A stretch of 64,000 nt of DNA from Anisus vortex. Its lineage: Eukaryota > Mollusca > Gastropoda > Planorbidae. The notes under the pieces are model-generated. The model ran no database searches. It was not told the origin of the DNA and saw nothing but the letters and a program-made list of their open reading frames with translations. Below are positions 12,431 through 24,330 of this stretch, piece by piece. A program made the translations under genes and the position numbers. Each line of letters starts with the position of its first letter. Position 1 is the first letter of the stretch. Location: contig OX421492.1 in the NCBI GenBank assembly GCA_949126835.1, positions 43,798,998-43,862,997 on the forward strand, in the 5' to 3' direction.

Positions 12431-15250
12431 GCCTATGCAATTTACTGAACATCCAGGCGATTAGTTATTTGATGAGCCAGTGCTAGGTGTGAAGATTTAT
12501 GGAAAGCAGTTGACATCGATTAAACAAGATGCATTTACAATAGCCCAAATATCATGTCCACAACAGGCCGGCATCTGACATTTTTATGTATCTTAAGATT
12601 TTATGAAATGTGGACTATTGTACAAATGCTTTAACCAAGACCACTTATAGTTGTGATTTTGACTTATACAATTCACAAATAATGCATTTGCTAAGTTGCC
12701 TGACAAGACAGGTCCTTCCACAACCATAGTGTACTTTTTTTCACAAATCAGTTGAGCGTGGACAATTCTATGTCTGGATTTAATGGAAGGCTGTGTGCAT
12801 TGGACAGTATATACACCTAACAAAAATTCTCTACTTGGATATTAAGATGTGGTATCCACCAGATAGTGCTAATAAAGGATTTCCACAGGATTACATATTG
12901 GCTGATGAATAGACCATGATACACTGAAAAAACTTTCACTCGTGTGCTTGCCATAGACTTATTTATAGCCGATCTGTTTAATTTTTTCTGTGGGAGTAGT
13001 GTTGGATTAATATTCATGTGTAACCACATTTATTCTTTGTATGCAAATGTACCCAGTACCGGTATTCTAAATGATAAATGGCTCATATTTATTAATTATT
13101 AAAGTTGTTTTTGAAAATAGTAAATCTATTGATTAAACTTAGTACTCATTGTCAATTGTGGCATTGGGTGGTGAGTGTTATTTTTCTAAAATATTTTCAC
13201 TTTGAAAAATAAAAGTTATCTTTATAATTTAAAGTGAAATATATCATGTACTATACATTTTTCTGAAAAGTTTTTTTTTTTTTTGACTTACCTGATCTGA
13301 TTATAATATAATTGAATTTTAAGTATATAGCATTATAATGAATGTGTTTTTTTTTTTGGTAAACATTCAATTTAATTGTGTGTAGAGCTTACTTCTTTCA
13401 TATTGGTTAACTTCAAGCAATTTATAATCATGAATATTTTTTTTTTATAAATGTCTTATATTCCTTAACCATTCCTGTAGGCCTATTATTTTTTTACACA
13501 ATATCACAATAGTTGTGTCAAAGTTGAATTAATTTTGTTTAATAATAGTAATAGTTTTAACGGTAATCATTACATAATATTTTAATGAATGTAGACCCTC
13601 TTTTTTTGGTTAACCGTAAGTGTCTGGATTGTCTATAATATTCAAATGTATTCAACTGTATATTTTTTTTTAAAGAAATATCTTATGTTCCATTTCCATT
13701 ACTGTGCTTTTTACAATATCACAATTGGTTCAAAATGTTATTTATTATTATTATGATATGCCTATAGGAGAAGTATAATTAAAGATGATACTTTATTGCA
13801 TTATTTAATGTTTTGTGAAAAAGACTTGAGTTAGCATACTAAAATAATATAAGTGTGTGTGTATAGTATAAAAAAAAATTACAGCCCTAAAATATCTTGT
13901 GTTCCATTTGAATCCATTGCTGTGCATGTTAATGTTTTTTTTCCTCAATATATTACATGTTTTTGTGTTAAAAATATTTTGAGTCCTATTTTTAAATAAA
14001 TAAAGCAATTTTAGTTGTAGGCCTATTGTGTAAAATTTATCTTCATTGTTGTAGGCCTAGCAAGAGTGTTAAATTGATTAATTATTGGAATACATTATCG
14101 GTCTGCCCATTATTCAGGGTTAAATAATATTGTCCCATTAATCTTCCATTTTGCACTAATATTATTTTATTGTTAGACAATAACATTTTTTTCTCCACAA
14201 AATTTGTAAAAACTGGTATTTTGAATGTATACCTATATTTTAAAATAGCTTAACCTACTTGGCTTGCAAAGGCCTACATATTGTTTTTTATTTTCATTGC
14301 ACAATGTTTACTTATAATGTCTGTTTACATAGTGCTATATTTTATCAATATATATTTCTATGTAGGCTTGTAGAAATGATGTAGGCCTATATATATTTTC
14401 CCATAAATATATTTTTTTCCCATTACTCTGCTGCATGGCTATTGTTAAATTAATAAATTAAGTTGTATATCAATTAAAAATATTTTATCTATATTATATC
14501 ATATTTATTGTTTAGGCATATCTATATATTATGACCAACTATTTTGTACTATTACACTAACTTTTATTTTATGTAGTTCTGTAAAAAAAAATGTTATTAA
14601 CTTCAATACTCTACCATTTCCATGTTTTTGCACTTTATTTAATGTCGCCGTTTTGCTTTATTGATTGAATATATACTTTTTATTGTATGTTTAACAAAAA
14701 ATATTTTGAATACAAATATAATAAAATATAAACGAAATCACTTTCTTTGTTTTGTTTTACTTGTTTTTACTATATGCGTTTATATAATAATTGTTTTTGT
14801 ATATTGTATTATAATTACGAAAAAGTTGGTAAATAAAGGTAAAATCCGAATCCACCCAATGTTGGTTTGATAAGGACTAAATATACGGGTCAATGAAGGC
14901 AAAAACCGCATTGCGCTGGTAATAAACTACCGTCATTGGCCCGATATGGAAACGAAATGAAAAGCCGGAGAAGGGAGGGGGATATCCATTAGGCCCCAAT
15001 GCCGGCAAACCCTAATCGCGCCCGCATGTCTAATGCCCGCATTGGCCCATAATCGACCCAGGTATCAGCGCGGGTATCGACGCCAAAATGGCGGCCATTT
15101 TGGCCTACTAAGGCCTCCTAGCATAGCGATATCGCTTTTCATTGGGGCGCCATGCGGGCAACTGCTGGCAACCTAATAGGTACGTATTAGGGCAAGGGGG
15201 GAAAACTCTAATTGATTCCGAATGGGGCCAATGCCGGCATGTTTAAGGGG
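12431..15250. other. AT-rich intergenic DNA plus a GC-richer island
   Basis: 12431-14870 holds only short open frames with no coding signature. 14880-15250 changes composition: it is rich in CCGGCA, GGCCCC and TAATGCCCGC words and contains an odd-centred palindrome CAAAATGGCGGCCATTTTG near 15085. The island directly precedes the hAT transposase remnant and might be part of that element or another. Confidence 0.45.
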
Positions 15251-15260
15251 AATCCCAAGG

Positions 15261-16490
15261 TATGAAAGAAGAACTGTTAGGATTATTGGCGCTCTCAGGG
15301 CAAACTCGTGGAGAAGATATAGCAAATGCTGTGCAAAAATGCCTGGAAGACAATGAAGTCGATATAAATAAAATCGTTTCCATAGCAACTAATGGAGCCA
15401 GAAGTATGACAGAATTCTTTGGCAAAAAATAAACCACGAAATTTCAACGTTTCACTGCATAATTCACCAAGAGGCGCTTTGTGCTCAAACATTTCCGTCC
15501 AAAAAAGGTCATGAACTTGGCAATTAAGATCATTAACAGCATTTTGCAATAAAGCACTCTACCATCGCCAGTTTAAAGAATTTCTGAAGAAACAGAAAGC
15601 CAGTATTCTGACCTACTTCTGCACAATATTATAAAGTGCGATGGCCTTCTAGGGGTAACGTATTAAAACGTTTTGCTTCTTGCTTGAGTGAAATAAAAAC
15701 ATTCTTCAATAAAAAAGGCATTGTCCATCCCCAATTGAAAGAAGACAAATGGCTGCCAAAATTCAAACTTTATGGTGGATATCACAAAGAAACTAAATGA
15801 GCTAAATGTAAAACTGCAAGGAAAGGGAAACCCAGCCTATGCCTTGCTTGAAGAAGTGGTTTGTATCGAAAATAAATGACTTCCTTTTGTCGAAGACACG
15901 GAGAGCGGTAAATTACTTCATTTCGAAAATCTGAAGCAATATCGCGATGAAACCAATGCAACTATTGACACGAATTACTTCAGCATGGCTATAAACAAAA
16001 TGAAGGATGGATTCGCTGAGAGATTTGAGCAATTCAAAACAAACGCAAGTATTCTGGCGTTCATGGTAAATCCTCTCAACACAAATACAGATAAGAAGAT
16101 GCTTGTTCGCTTTAAATGCAATTGCTGGATTTGAAAACCAAACACTTGTGGAGTTGCAAGTTCACAGAACTCAAGAGCAAGCACGTCACGCTGCACAACT
16201 GGACAGCTCTAAAAGAGTTGCCGCGAGTTGAGCATATTATTATTAGAAGCATGGAATAGTTTTCCAGAATGCTACAGTGAGGTGAAGTAGTTGGCATTTG
16301 GAGTGCTGACGATCTTCGGGTCAACATATTCGTGTGATCAAGCGTTCTCTTGCATGAATATAATAAAAAGTAAAGTAAGAAGCCAACTAACAAATTGTCT
16401 CTAGAGGCATGCTCGAAACTGAAAACAAAAAGTTATGAGCCAGATTTAACCAAACTTTCAAAAGACATGCAAGGCAAATGCTCCCATTGA
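15261..16490 (+). pseudogene. Decayed hAT transposase (GTF2IRD2/ZBED5-like)
   Basis: In shifting frames the + strand encodes, in family order: the region with QTRGEDIANAVQKCLED and KIVSIATNGARSM (first catalytic-Asp strand, here Asn instead of Asp); a FHCIIHQEALCA-like segment near 15450; RGNVLKRFASCLSEIKTF near 15650; [21 protein letters not shown] sequence near 15815; SMAINKMKDGFAERFEQF near 15985; LKELPRVEHI near 16210; and the C-terminal dimerisation block with FGSTYSCDQAFSCMNIIKSK near 16310. Many stops and frameshifts make it non-functional. It closely follows the hAT-derived C-terminus known from GTF2IRD2 and ZBED5. The 3' terminus of the transposon is at 16789-16803; no matching left end was found. 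Confidence 0.8.
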
Positions 16491-16788
16491 TGTAACTATT
16501 GTAACTATCTATTATTCAATAATTATAGTTATATTATTTGATTACTAATTTTATTATGACAGCAGAGATAGCTAAAATACTTTAATATGTTTTGTGCGAA
16601 ACATTTCTATGTTTTTATATGAATAAATATGATTTCATATTTAAAGCTATTTATTTTAAATCAAAAATCAAATTTATATAGACTACCTAATTCTAATCAA
16701 ATACCATAATATTGAGAAAAAAAAATTAGTGGCTCTTTAAAAACTGGGCAATTTTGTAAATTGTAACTTTTGCTCTTCCGTCTCAAAA

Positions 16789-16803
16789 GGTTGCCGACCC
16801 CTG
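16789..16803 (+). repeat. hAT right terminal inverted repeat
   Basis: GGTTGCCGACCCCTG is the reverse complement of CAGGGGTCGGCAACC, a common hAT terminus, and ends about 300 bp after the transposase remnant. The same terminus begins another fragment at 50567. The 8 bases outside it (CCCTAGGC) have no detected partner upstream, so the left end is lost or rearranged. Confidence 0.7.
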
Positions 16804-17039
16804 CCCTAGGCTAACCCTAGCGCCTAGCCTTATCCATAGGCCTAAACCTTTTTATTGAATAATTGGCTTGGCTGGGAATCGCGGAACACCCGTCTCGACC
16901 CGCGTGCGTCTAAAATATAATTATTAGATTTTACTAGTTGAAAACGTTTTAGGAAAATTCAAGTCCTGAAATTCTTTACAATCTTTAAAAAAAAAATCAT
17001 GAAAGTAAAAAAAAAAGTAGAAAAAGAAAAAACAAAAGT

Positions 17040-17150
17040 ATCAGTGAGGAATCGAACCAAGTCAAGACCACCGTAAGTATTTACGATGGTCTTGACCAAG
17101 TGCACACGACTGGCATACGGATACGCCAACCACTAAGCCAAGAATACGCC
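17040..17150 (-). repeat. tRNA-derived SINE head with an internal hairpin
   Basis: On the minus strand an A box (TGGCTTAGTGG, about 17130) and a perfect B box (GGTTCGATTCC, about 17050) are separated by more than in a normal tRNA. The extra sequence is a 36-base inverted repeat at 17062-17097, stems GTCAAGACCA and TGGTCTTGAC. The flank at 17150-17250 is about three-quarters similar to 22860-22935, suggesting a repeat family. No functional tRNA is claimed. Confidence 0.5.
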
Positions 17151-17329
17151 GGAAAAATATGTTTCGTGATATGCCCGCCCGAACAATATCTCACAGCGTT
17201 TTTTTTTGGTCCGGTCGCTGGACGCCTAGACAATTTAGACGTCAATAAAAAATGTGATTGCTGTCCAAATTATGGTTTGTTCTTTACCCCTGGGAAACTC
17301 GGAAATTCCAAGTAGGAATAATTGAAAAT

Positions 17330-18880
17330 AAAATCAGAAAATTTGCATTTTAAAGCTGTTTGTTTTATTGAAGTGTCATTAGCCTTGTAATTTTTTTTTT
17401 TTTTTTTTTCTGAAAATTTGTTAGAATTATAAATAAAGTTTAATAAATATTAAATATTATGTACTTTTATTTTCGAAATTAAAAAAAGACAGTTTTAAAT
17501 AAAATTGTTTTGCATTATAAGCACTGATCTATATAATATGTTTTGAAATATAAGCTCTTCAGTGTATAAAGGTTAAGATTAACCAAGTGGGAAATATCCG
17601 AGCTGACAATTTGGTGCATTTATAAACTTTTTTTTTTCATTGTAACTTAACAACTGTGACAGAAAAGCGAAATTTATTATATATTGTGGTCAATCCAACA
17701 TTTTCGGCATCTACAGCTGCCATTATAGTCTGATTATCTAAAATTGCTTTAATTGAAAATAACATTTCTAATTTATTTTTCAGCATAAATGCTATTAAAT
17801 AACTTATCTATTAGAGTTGTCAAGAACTACTATGTCATGTAAACAAAGCAAATGAGACATAATTATATATAGATAAGGGCCAAAAAAAAAATATATGTAA
17901 GAATGCACCAATTCGAAAATGGGAAAACTTCCTACACGGATTTTCCGAGTGGCCGAGTTTCCCACGGGTAAAGAACATAGTATTATAAGCCAAATTTTAC
18001 ATAGGCCCCATAGGCTATATTATATATTTTAATTATTTATAAATAATAATAATTCAAACCTTAGAAGGAGACAAGCATTTAGTATTTAGTCTACTAGCTA
18101 TATTCTATATATAGTATATAGCCTAACTACTATTTTTTAGGCTACGGCTACACTCTTTTCGTCTAATGATAATGAGACTAATTAAATGTTTAATATTAGA
18201 AACACAACACTTAATTACTTAAACTTAAAGTTTTAAAGGACCACCTAAAACTAAAAGACTTTTTTTTTAAGTCAAAAGTCACTAAAAACCCATTGAGTAT
18301 TGAGGCAATTGAGGGCCCTTGCTTTGACATAGGCCATAGGCTAGATCTACTAGGCCTACTGCCTACTGATCATTATTGTACAATAACATCATCATGATTA
18401 ACATAGAATAAAATAGAAAAAAATAATTTATTTTTGACAAAGAACACACTCAAGACAATATAGTATAGGGCCTATAGCTGTAGACCTGTAGTCTGTAACT
18501 GTAGTGGCTGTAGTCAATGTAGGCTCATATAGTTATAACACAAATTAAAATGCCAGTAGGCCTACACTGTAGGCCTAGCCTACTCTTTATAAAAAAAATT
18601 AAATTACAAATTATTAGCTTGAAAGGCACACTACATTTGGCCATTTGCAATAGATGAAAAAATTGAGTAGAACTTAGAAAGGAAACACAGTAGGCTACAA
18701 CTAGTACAAGTACTTGAAGTAGGCCTACCAAATTTAGAGCCATTTAACTTTAACTGTTATACCAACTTTGGAACACACATTAATATGATGATTTTCCTAA
18801 ATTTTTCTATTATATTATAATTTTAAGATTTGAAGTAGCCTACTCTACGGATTTAATAATTCCTATGACTAATTACTGCA
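17330..18880. other. AT-rich intergenic DNA
   Basis: No gene or element recognised. It contains a T19 tract near 17392 and many TAGGCCTA-type palindromes around 18340-18740. Confidence 0.5.
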
Positions 18881-18889
18881 TATTACTAT

Positions 18890-19703
18890 CATAGTGGTTA
18901 TTCACACGGTTTTAACGTGTGGATAACGCCGAAAAATATACACACGGTTTCTCGGCGCATGCGCAATGATCCGCACGGTTTTAGACGTGAGAATAACGCC
19001 GATCAATATTCGCACGGTTCCTCGGCGCATGCGTATTATAGCGGCTGGTCACGTGACATTGGAAAAAAGCGCGCCCGTTGTAGGTTAATGTTAGTCGTGA
19101 CTGCACATACTCCCGATCTAATCAAAAATTTATTTAAAACAACCGGTCAATAGGCCTACAGACATTTCATGAAATAAGTCGATCGGCTGATCGTAGTTTT
19201 GGAAACATTGCTTAGACATGGCGCGGTATATGTCCTAAATAAAACGCATCTTAATGCTACTAGTTATTACTACAAGTCTAGAAGTGAGTAGGCCTTTACC
19301 TACATTAGAGATCTAAGTCTAAGACACTTAGACAGGCTTTCACACATTTACGATTCATTCCGCACTGTAATTTGCGTCCATTATGAATTATGCCTAAGTT
19401 TAATTAATTATCAGTTCTTAATTCCTGAAATAAAGGCTAAATTTTAAAAATGCATTATTTTAGTGAATTTAAGTATACAGCACACATTTCTGGTTGCGGG
19501 GAATAACGCTAGAAATTATCCGCACGGCCAAAAACGACGTGCGGATAATGCCCTGCATTATTATCATGGTCATAACCGTGCGAATATTGATCGGCTTTAT
19601 TCTCACGTCTAAAACCGTGCGGATCATTGCGCATGCGCCGAGGAACCGTGTGTATATTTTTCGGCGTTATCCACACGTTAAAACCGTGTGAATAACGCTA
19701 GCC
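18890..19703. mobile_element. Long-TIR element with CG-rich arms (MULE-like?)
   Basis: Two inverted arms of 123 bp, 18897-19019 and 19574-19696, differ at only a few positions. Outside each arm lie 7 further bases and then the direct repeat TATTACTAT (18881-18889 and 19704-19712). A 9-bp target duplication would fit Mutator-like elements, but the repeat is AT-rich. Each arm is itself a tandem of two ~67-bp halves built on CACACGGTTTTA and CTCGGCGCATGCG modules. The arms are CpG-rich in an otherwise AT-rich region and each carries GCGCATGCGC palindromes. The interior has no transposase. Confidence 0.75.
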
Positions 19704-19900
19704 TATTACTATTTATTTATTAATAATTTATTATTAGATTTAGTTTTAGATGATTGCAAACACATGTTTAGATATATATGTTTAGATTAGTAAGGCCAAA
19801 TTAGTCATTTATAAAGGCCTACTTTAATAATAAGACATTTTTAGTATTTAAAAAATGTAAAAATAGTAAAGAATCCTGTCAGACCAAAGTGATCCATAGG

Positions 19901-20102
19901 GCTGGTGAAGCAGCGTTACTGGTTTCTGTGGCCACGGCATAATAAGTGATTGTGTGGCTAGAACTATGCTGGTGAAGCAGCGTTACTGGTTTCTGTGGCC
20001 ACGTCATAATAAGTGATTGTGTGGCTAGAACTATGCTGGTGAAGCAGCGTTACTGGTTTCTGTGGCCACGTCATAATAAGTGATTGTGTGGCTAGAACTA
20101 TG
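19901..20102. repeat. 67-bp tandem repeat, three copies
   Basis: Units start at 19901, 19968 and 20035 with GCTGGTGAAGCAGCGTTACT. Only one difference separates the copies (GGCAT versus GTCAT), so the expansion is recent. The array abuts the 3' end of the LINE remnant at 20112. Confidence 0.9.
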
Positions 20103-20111
20103 CACAGCTGC

Positions 20112-21262
20112 CTATATTTTACCCCTTCTTCTTCTTCTTCTGCGTTCCATTTCGCTTTCCTTTGCTGTGTCAGACTGGCAGTCCTGTTTCTCTGACAAAC
20201 CGGGCTGTTGTCTGTAGTAATGGCTTTGGGCCCCAGAGCTTATCCTCCATGGTGGCTCCCTGAGGCCAGGCCTGGTTACGGGCCTCTCTGTGGAGTGGGC
20301 ACCATTGTAGGATGTGCTGTGCATTCTGGAGTCCAGTTCCACAGGGGCACTCAGGGGTGTGACTTAAGCCGATTTGGTGCTGGTGGTCTAATAGTCTGTT
20401 GTGTCCTGTCCTTAGTCGGAGTATGGTGGTCTGCTCATATCTGGTAAGGTGTGGCCAGTTGTCTCCTGTTGGGGGATTGTGTTGTTCAGTCCATTTTCTC
20501 TTGTACATGTCTTATGCCCTTTGCCTCGCAGTAGGAGATGCGGTGTGTGTGGTTGTTATCCTATGGGGCTTCTCTTCCGAGCCTGGCCAGCTCATCTGCC
20601 TCCTCTTTTCCAGGCAGTCCACAATGTGAGGGTTTCCACTGGACCGCTAGGGCACTCTGTAGTGAGAGAGTACTCAGTCTGTCCAATGTCTCCCTCTCGA
20701 GGTGATCCCTTGGGGATATCAGTCCCTCTATGCAGGATTTGCTTTCTGTGAGTATGACAATGTGACTGGCAGGTGGGGTAAGCTTGTTGATCAGGCTCGT
20801 GGCTTCCCGAATGGCAATGAGTTCTGCTTTATGGTTGCTGGTTGGAAAGCCAGCTGGGAGGGAGTGAGAGGTGGTGTGTCCATTTGGGTGTGAGATAACT
20901 ATTCCGCTTCCTCCAATTTCGGTGTTAGGATTTGTAGAGCCATCGGTATAGATATGGGTCCATTTGTTTGTGCTGTATTCTCTCTCAAGCATATCCGCTG
21001 TGAGGGATCTCTGTGTGACCTTTGATAGCCCCTCTTTGATATCGATTCCTGGAACTTCCTTGGAGAAGAATATGTTGTGGTGTGGACTGTTCCATTCTTC
21101 TGTGAGTTGTACCGTACGGGTTCATAGATGTCAGGTGTGTTGGGGAGTTCATCTGAGTGTGCTTTGGCTAGTTGTCTTGACATGTGATTGAAGCTGGATC
21201 TTTTGAGTCTGTTTTTGGTTCTTGCCTGGAGTATGTTGTGCACAGGCAGACTGGCCATCAGA
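20112..21262 (-). pseudogene. 3' remnant of an RNase H-bearing LINE (I/Nimb-like)
   Basis: Three overlapping minus-strand frames cover the C-terminus of a LINE pol protein. 20899-21258 has ARTKNRLKRSSFNHMSRQL, the segment before RNase H. 20561-20992 is an RNase H1 domain with HIYTDGS, KAELIAI and PSHCGLPGKEEADELA. 20170-20508 has LRLRTGHNRLLDHQH and a Cys/His cluster CPCGTGLQNAQHILQWCP. The third acidic position reads LTESKS where LTDSKS is usual. Frameshifts separate the segments and the RT is missing, so this is a 5'-truncated, decayed copy. It ends in a (GAA)n tail (20125-20141). I infer I/Nimb clade from the RNase H and Cys-rich tail. Confidence 0.8.
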
Positions 21263-21375
21263 GCTTGGTAGACTCAGGGACACACTCCAGACCCAGGAAA
21301 AATCCTAGCCTCCACCAGGATTCAAACCCAGGACCTTTGGTTCACCAACCGAACGCATGGCCACCGTGCCCCCAT
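21263..21375 (-). repeat. tRNA-like SINE head joined to LINE remnant
   Basis: On the minus strand the sequence reads as a tRNA-like head: GGGGGCACGGTGGCC, GGTTGGTGAACCAAAGG and a B box GGTTTGAATCC (21317-21329). It continues into a body ending CCTGAGTCTACCAAGCTC. It runs directly into the LINE remnant on the same strand, so either a SINE inserted at the truncation point or a chimeric retrotranscript was made. Confidence 0.5.
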
Positions 21376-21966
21376 TTTAATAAAGTTTTGCAAAAAGTAA
21401 AAGAACCAAAGGTGACAAAAGTAGCCTTAACTATAACAGAGTGTCTAAACGTCTGGCGACCCGGACTAATAGTGCACTAGATATTTGTCCGGCACCCAAG
21501 TCACCAGACCCCAGTAACAAAGCCGTGTAACGTGACCACCGGTTTGGGCAATATGAGATCCGTTTATTTTAAAAAAAGTGTTCAGAAACTAGGCCTAATT
21601 ACTAATATGAATAAAATCATACATTTAATTAAAAAATAAATAAGGCATACTGAATTTATTTAGTAGGCTACTGTATAAAGCTTAGAGACCCATTAAAAAC
21701 ATAGTTTTAACATAAAACTATGATAAAACTTTCCTTATTAGTATTGTTTTATTTGTTCGATATCTGTAAGGACAACGTCCCTGCCCTAGCCCAACCCAGC
21801 ATACCAAAATAACTAGGTTTTTCTTTAATATGCATAGATTAGAATAAATATAAATAAAGTCTATCTTTGAGAAAAAAATGAATTAGCGTTTATTTATTTA
21901 TTTTGTGGTGGTGCTTAAAAAAATAAAACCCTGTCTCTGTAAAGTATTGATCGTAACTATAGTCTT
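21376..21966. other. Intergenic, nothing recognised
   Basis: No coding, RNA or transposon feature could be supported in this stretch. Confidence 0.5.
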
Positions 21967-21967
21967 C

Positions 21968-22610
21968 GTACTTTACTTTAGTGTCTTAGTACTTTACTTT
22001 AGTGTCTTAGTAGGCCTACTTTACTTTAGTGTCTTAGTACTTTACTTTTATATAGTGTCTTAGTACTTTACTTTAGTGTCTTAGTACTTTACTTTAGTGT
22101 CTTAGTACTTTACTTTAGTGTCTTAGTACTTTACTTTAGTGTCTTAGTAGACCTACTTTACTTTAGTGTCTTAGTACTTTACTATAGTGTCTTAGTACTT
22201 TACTTTAGTGTCTTAGTACTTTACTTTAGTGTCTTAGTACTTTACTTTAGTGTCTTAGTACTTTACTTTAGTGTCTTAGTACTTTACTTTAGTGTCTTAG
22301 TACTTTACTTTAGTGTCTTAGTACTTTACTTTAGTGTCTTAGTACTTTACTTTAGTGTCTTAGTACTTTACTTTAGTGTCTTAGTACTTTACTTTAGTGT
22401 CTTAGTACTTTACTTTAGTGTCTTAGTACTTTACTTTAGTGTCTTAGTACTTTACTTTAGTGTCTTAGTACTTTACTTTAGTGTCTTAGTACTTTACTTT
22501 AGTGTCTTAGTACTTTACTTTAGTGTCTTAGTACTTTACTATAGTGTCTTAGTACTTTACTTTAGTGTCTTAGTACTTTACTATAGTGTCTTATTACTTT
22601 ACTTTAGTTA
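21968..22610. repeat. 21-bp satellite array, about 30 copies
   Basis: The unit is AGTACTTTACTTTAGTGTCTT. Most copies are identical. Three or four carry TAGGCCTAC or TAGACCTAC insertions or a TTTATATAG variant near the left end and near 22145, and ACTATAG variants recur toward the right end. The near-perfect core with variants toward the edges is the usual pattern of recent expansion by unequal exchange or slippage. Confidence 0.95.
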
Positions 22611-23010
22611 GACCTACACTGTATTTAAACTTCATCACCAATATAATATTTACTGAACATCCATTATACTTAATTAACCCCCCCCTCCCCCATTTTATTA
22701 TTTTTTAAATTATATCAATTTTAAGCTTTGGTTAATCTAAAAGGTATAGTTGGGTGCAGGAATTTGGCAATTTCGGATCACGACCTCTAGTTATGTGTAA
22801 TACATGATAGCCTAGACAGTTTAGACCTAGATCTGCCTGAATAATATTTCCCACGCTTGTCCTCCGGCGGTGATGTGACATGCCCACCAGAATTATATCT
22901 CCCTACCTATTCTGGTTGCCGAACGCGTAGGCACTGTCTAACTATAAACAAGTTTTACATTGCTTAACTTTAGTTGATTTCAATATGGAGTTTGTAAAAT
23001 TATTTTTAAA
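22611..23010. other. Upstream flank of the DUF4806 gene
   Basis: A poly-C stretch at 22678-22692, then a moderately GC-rich patch (22850-22935) resembling the flank of the tRNA-like repeat at 17150-17250. A promoter for the gene at 23098 cannot be identified; an acceptor at 23097 shows that at least one 5' non-coding exon lies upstream. Confidence 0.4.
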
Positions 23011-24330
23011 AAATCATTTCTATAGATGATTAAAATTGCATAATTAGAAATATTTTTAATTTTTCATAAATTCAATTACTTTTTGTCATGTATCTAGGCT
23101 CTACAAGTCTGTAAAAATGGATTACGATTCTTCTACTAAGTTTATTTCTTCATTAGCAAAGTTTCTACAGTCACTCTGTAATGGATATGTAGAGTTTGAT
23201 AATGGAGTTCAGGTTATAGGACACTTATATTTAAGTGTAGACACTGGAAAAACAATAGACTATATCTTAAATGAAAAAGTTTGTAAAACTGATGAAAACA
23301 GCGTAACTTTTATAAGCAATAGTTTTCATGCTCAGCCTGAAAAAAGACCAAAAGTCCCAGCTAAAAAGCCTTTTAAAAAAGATTCTAAGGTAGAACATGC
23401 ATGTGAAAACCAGACTGTTACCCCAGAACCAAGAAGTACAAATTTTGGTACTTTACCATCTCGTGGTGCTCAGAATTCACCACATCCTCAAAATTTTAAA
23501 CGGGCTTTTTCTCCTTCCTCTAAACGTACAAAGGATGGCGTCTCGCCTTCAAAATCAGGAAGAACATCCCCGAAGCATAAAAAGAATCGAACTGAGTCAT
23601 CAGATCAAAATCTGTCATTGCAAGCTTCGAATCCTGCTAGTGAAAACAGCACATCTTCACAGCCTAGTCCAACTGCTGATGGCATTACTGCCCCTTTCTC
23701 AGCTCTAGGCACAGAGGCACTGCATTCTTCTTCTCAGTACGCTGATTCATATCAGCAGAATTTTTTCCAGACTGGTGATGATGAAAACTCTATGGCCGAT
23801 GAATCTGAAGAAAGGGATATTAAACCATCTATAGACACAGATGTTACATTTATAAAAGAGGAGTTTGCTCCTTCTAGTTGTTCACAATCAAGCAATCAAA
23901 GTAAGTATTAGCATATTTGCTCATATTTTTTGCTGTATTTATGTTGCTTTAATAACGCTGTAAAGTTTATATGCGAATTTGTAGTACAAAATTTTTCTGA
24001 TACATTTCTTATCTATTTTTCAGATCGTGATAGAAATCATGGTGAAGATTCATCTGCCTATTATTCAAATCAGTCATTTCCAACAACAAATTTTGTTAGT
24101 CCAACAGGCTTTGGGGGAACAGTTAGGTCTAATTTTAGTTCAGCTGCAGAAAGATCTTCATTATATACATCAGGTCCAGGTTCATCTCATCTAGAAGCAG
24201 ACAATTCAGGAGATCCATCAGGTTGGTAAATTGTTTTAGTTTATTATCTTTCTGTTACATAAGAAGTTAGTTGAAAAGCTGCCCATACAAGTTACTTTTT
24301 TTCAAATTAAAATAGTTATCATACTTGAAC
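23011..24330 (+). repeat. Duplicated 1.32-kb block, copy 1
   Basis: This block is matched by 61932-63251 in the same orientation at roughly 97% identity, including introns and flanks. Similarity begins at CATTTCTAT before the exon and stops after CATACTTGAAC. It contains two coding exons of the DUF4806 gene. Confidence 0.9.

Noticed and set aside
15173..15549. Overlapping minus-strand frames
   Set aside because: The + strand of the same region carries the hAT transposase similarity, so these are shadows.
20208..20893. Several + strand frames in a GC-richer stretch
   Set aside because: Shadows of the RNase H LINE remnant on the minus strand.
23397..23708. Second-frame open stretch in the DUF4806 exon (and at 62315-62626)
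   Set aside because: Overlaps the well-supported main frame; present in both copies only because the DNA is duplicated.
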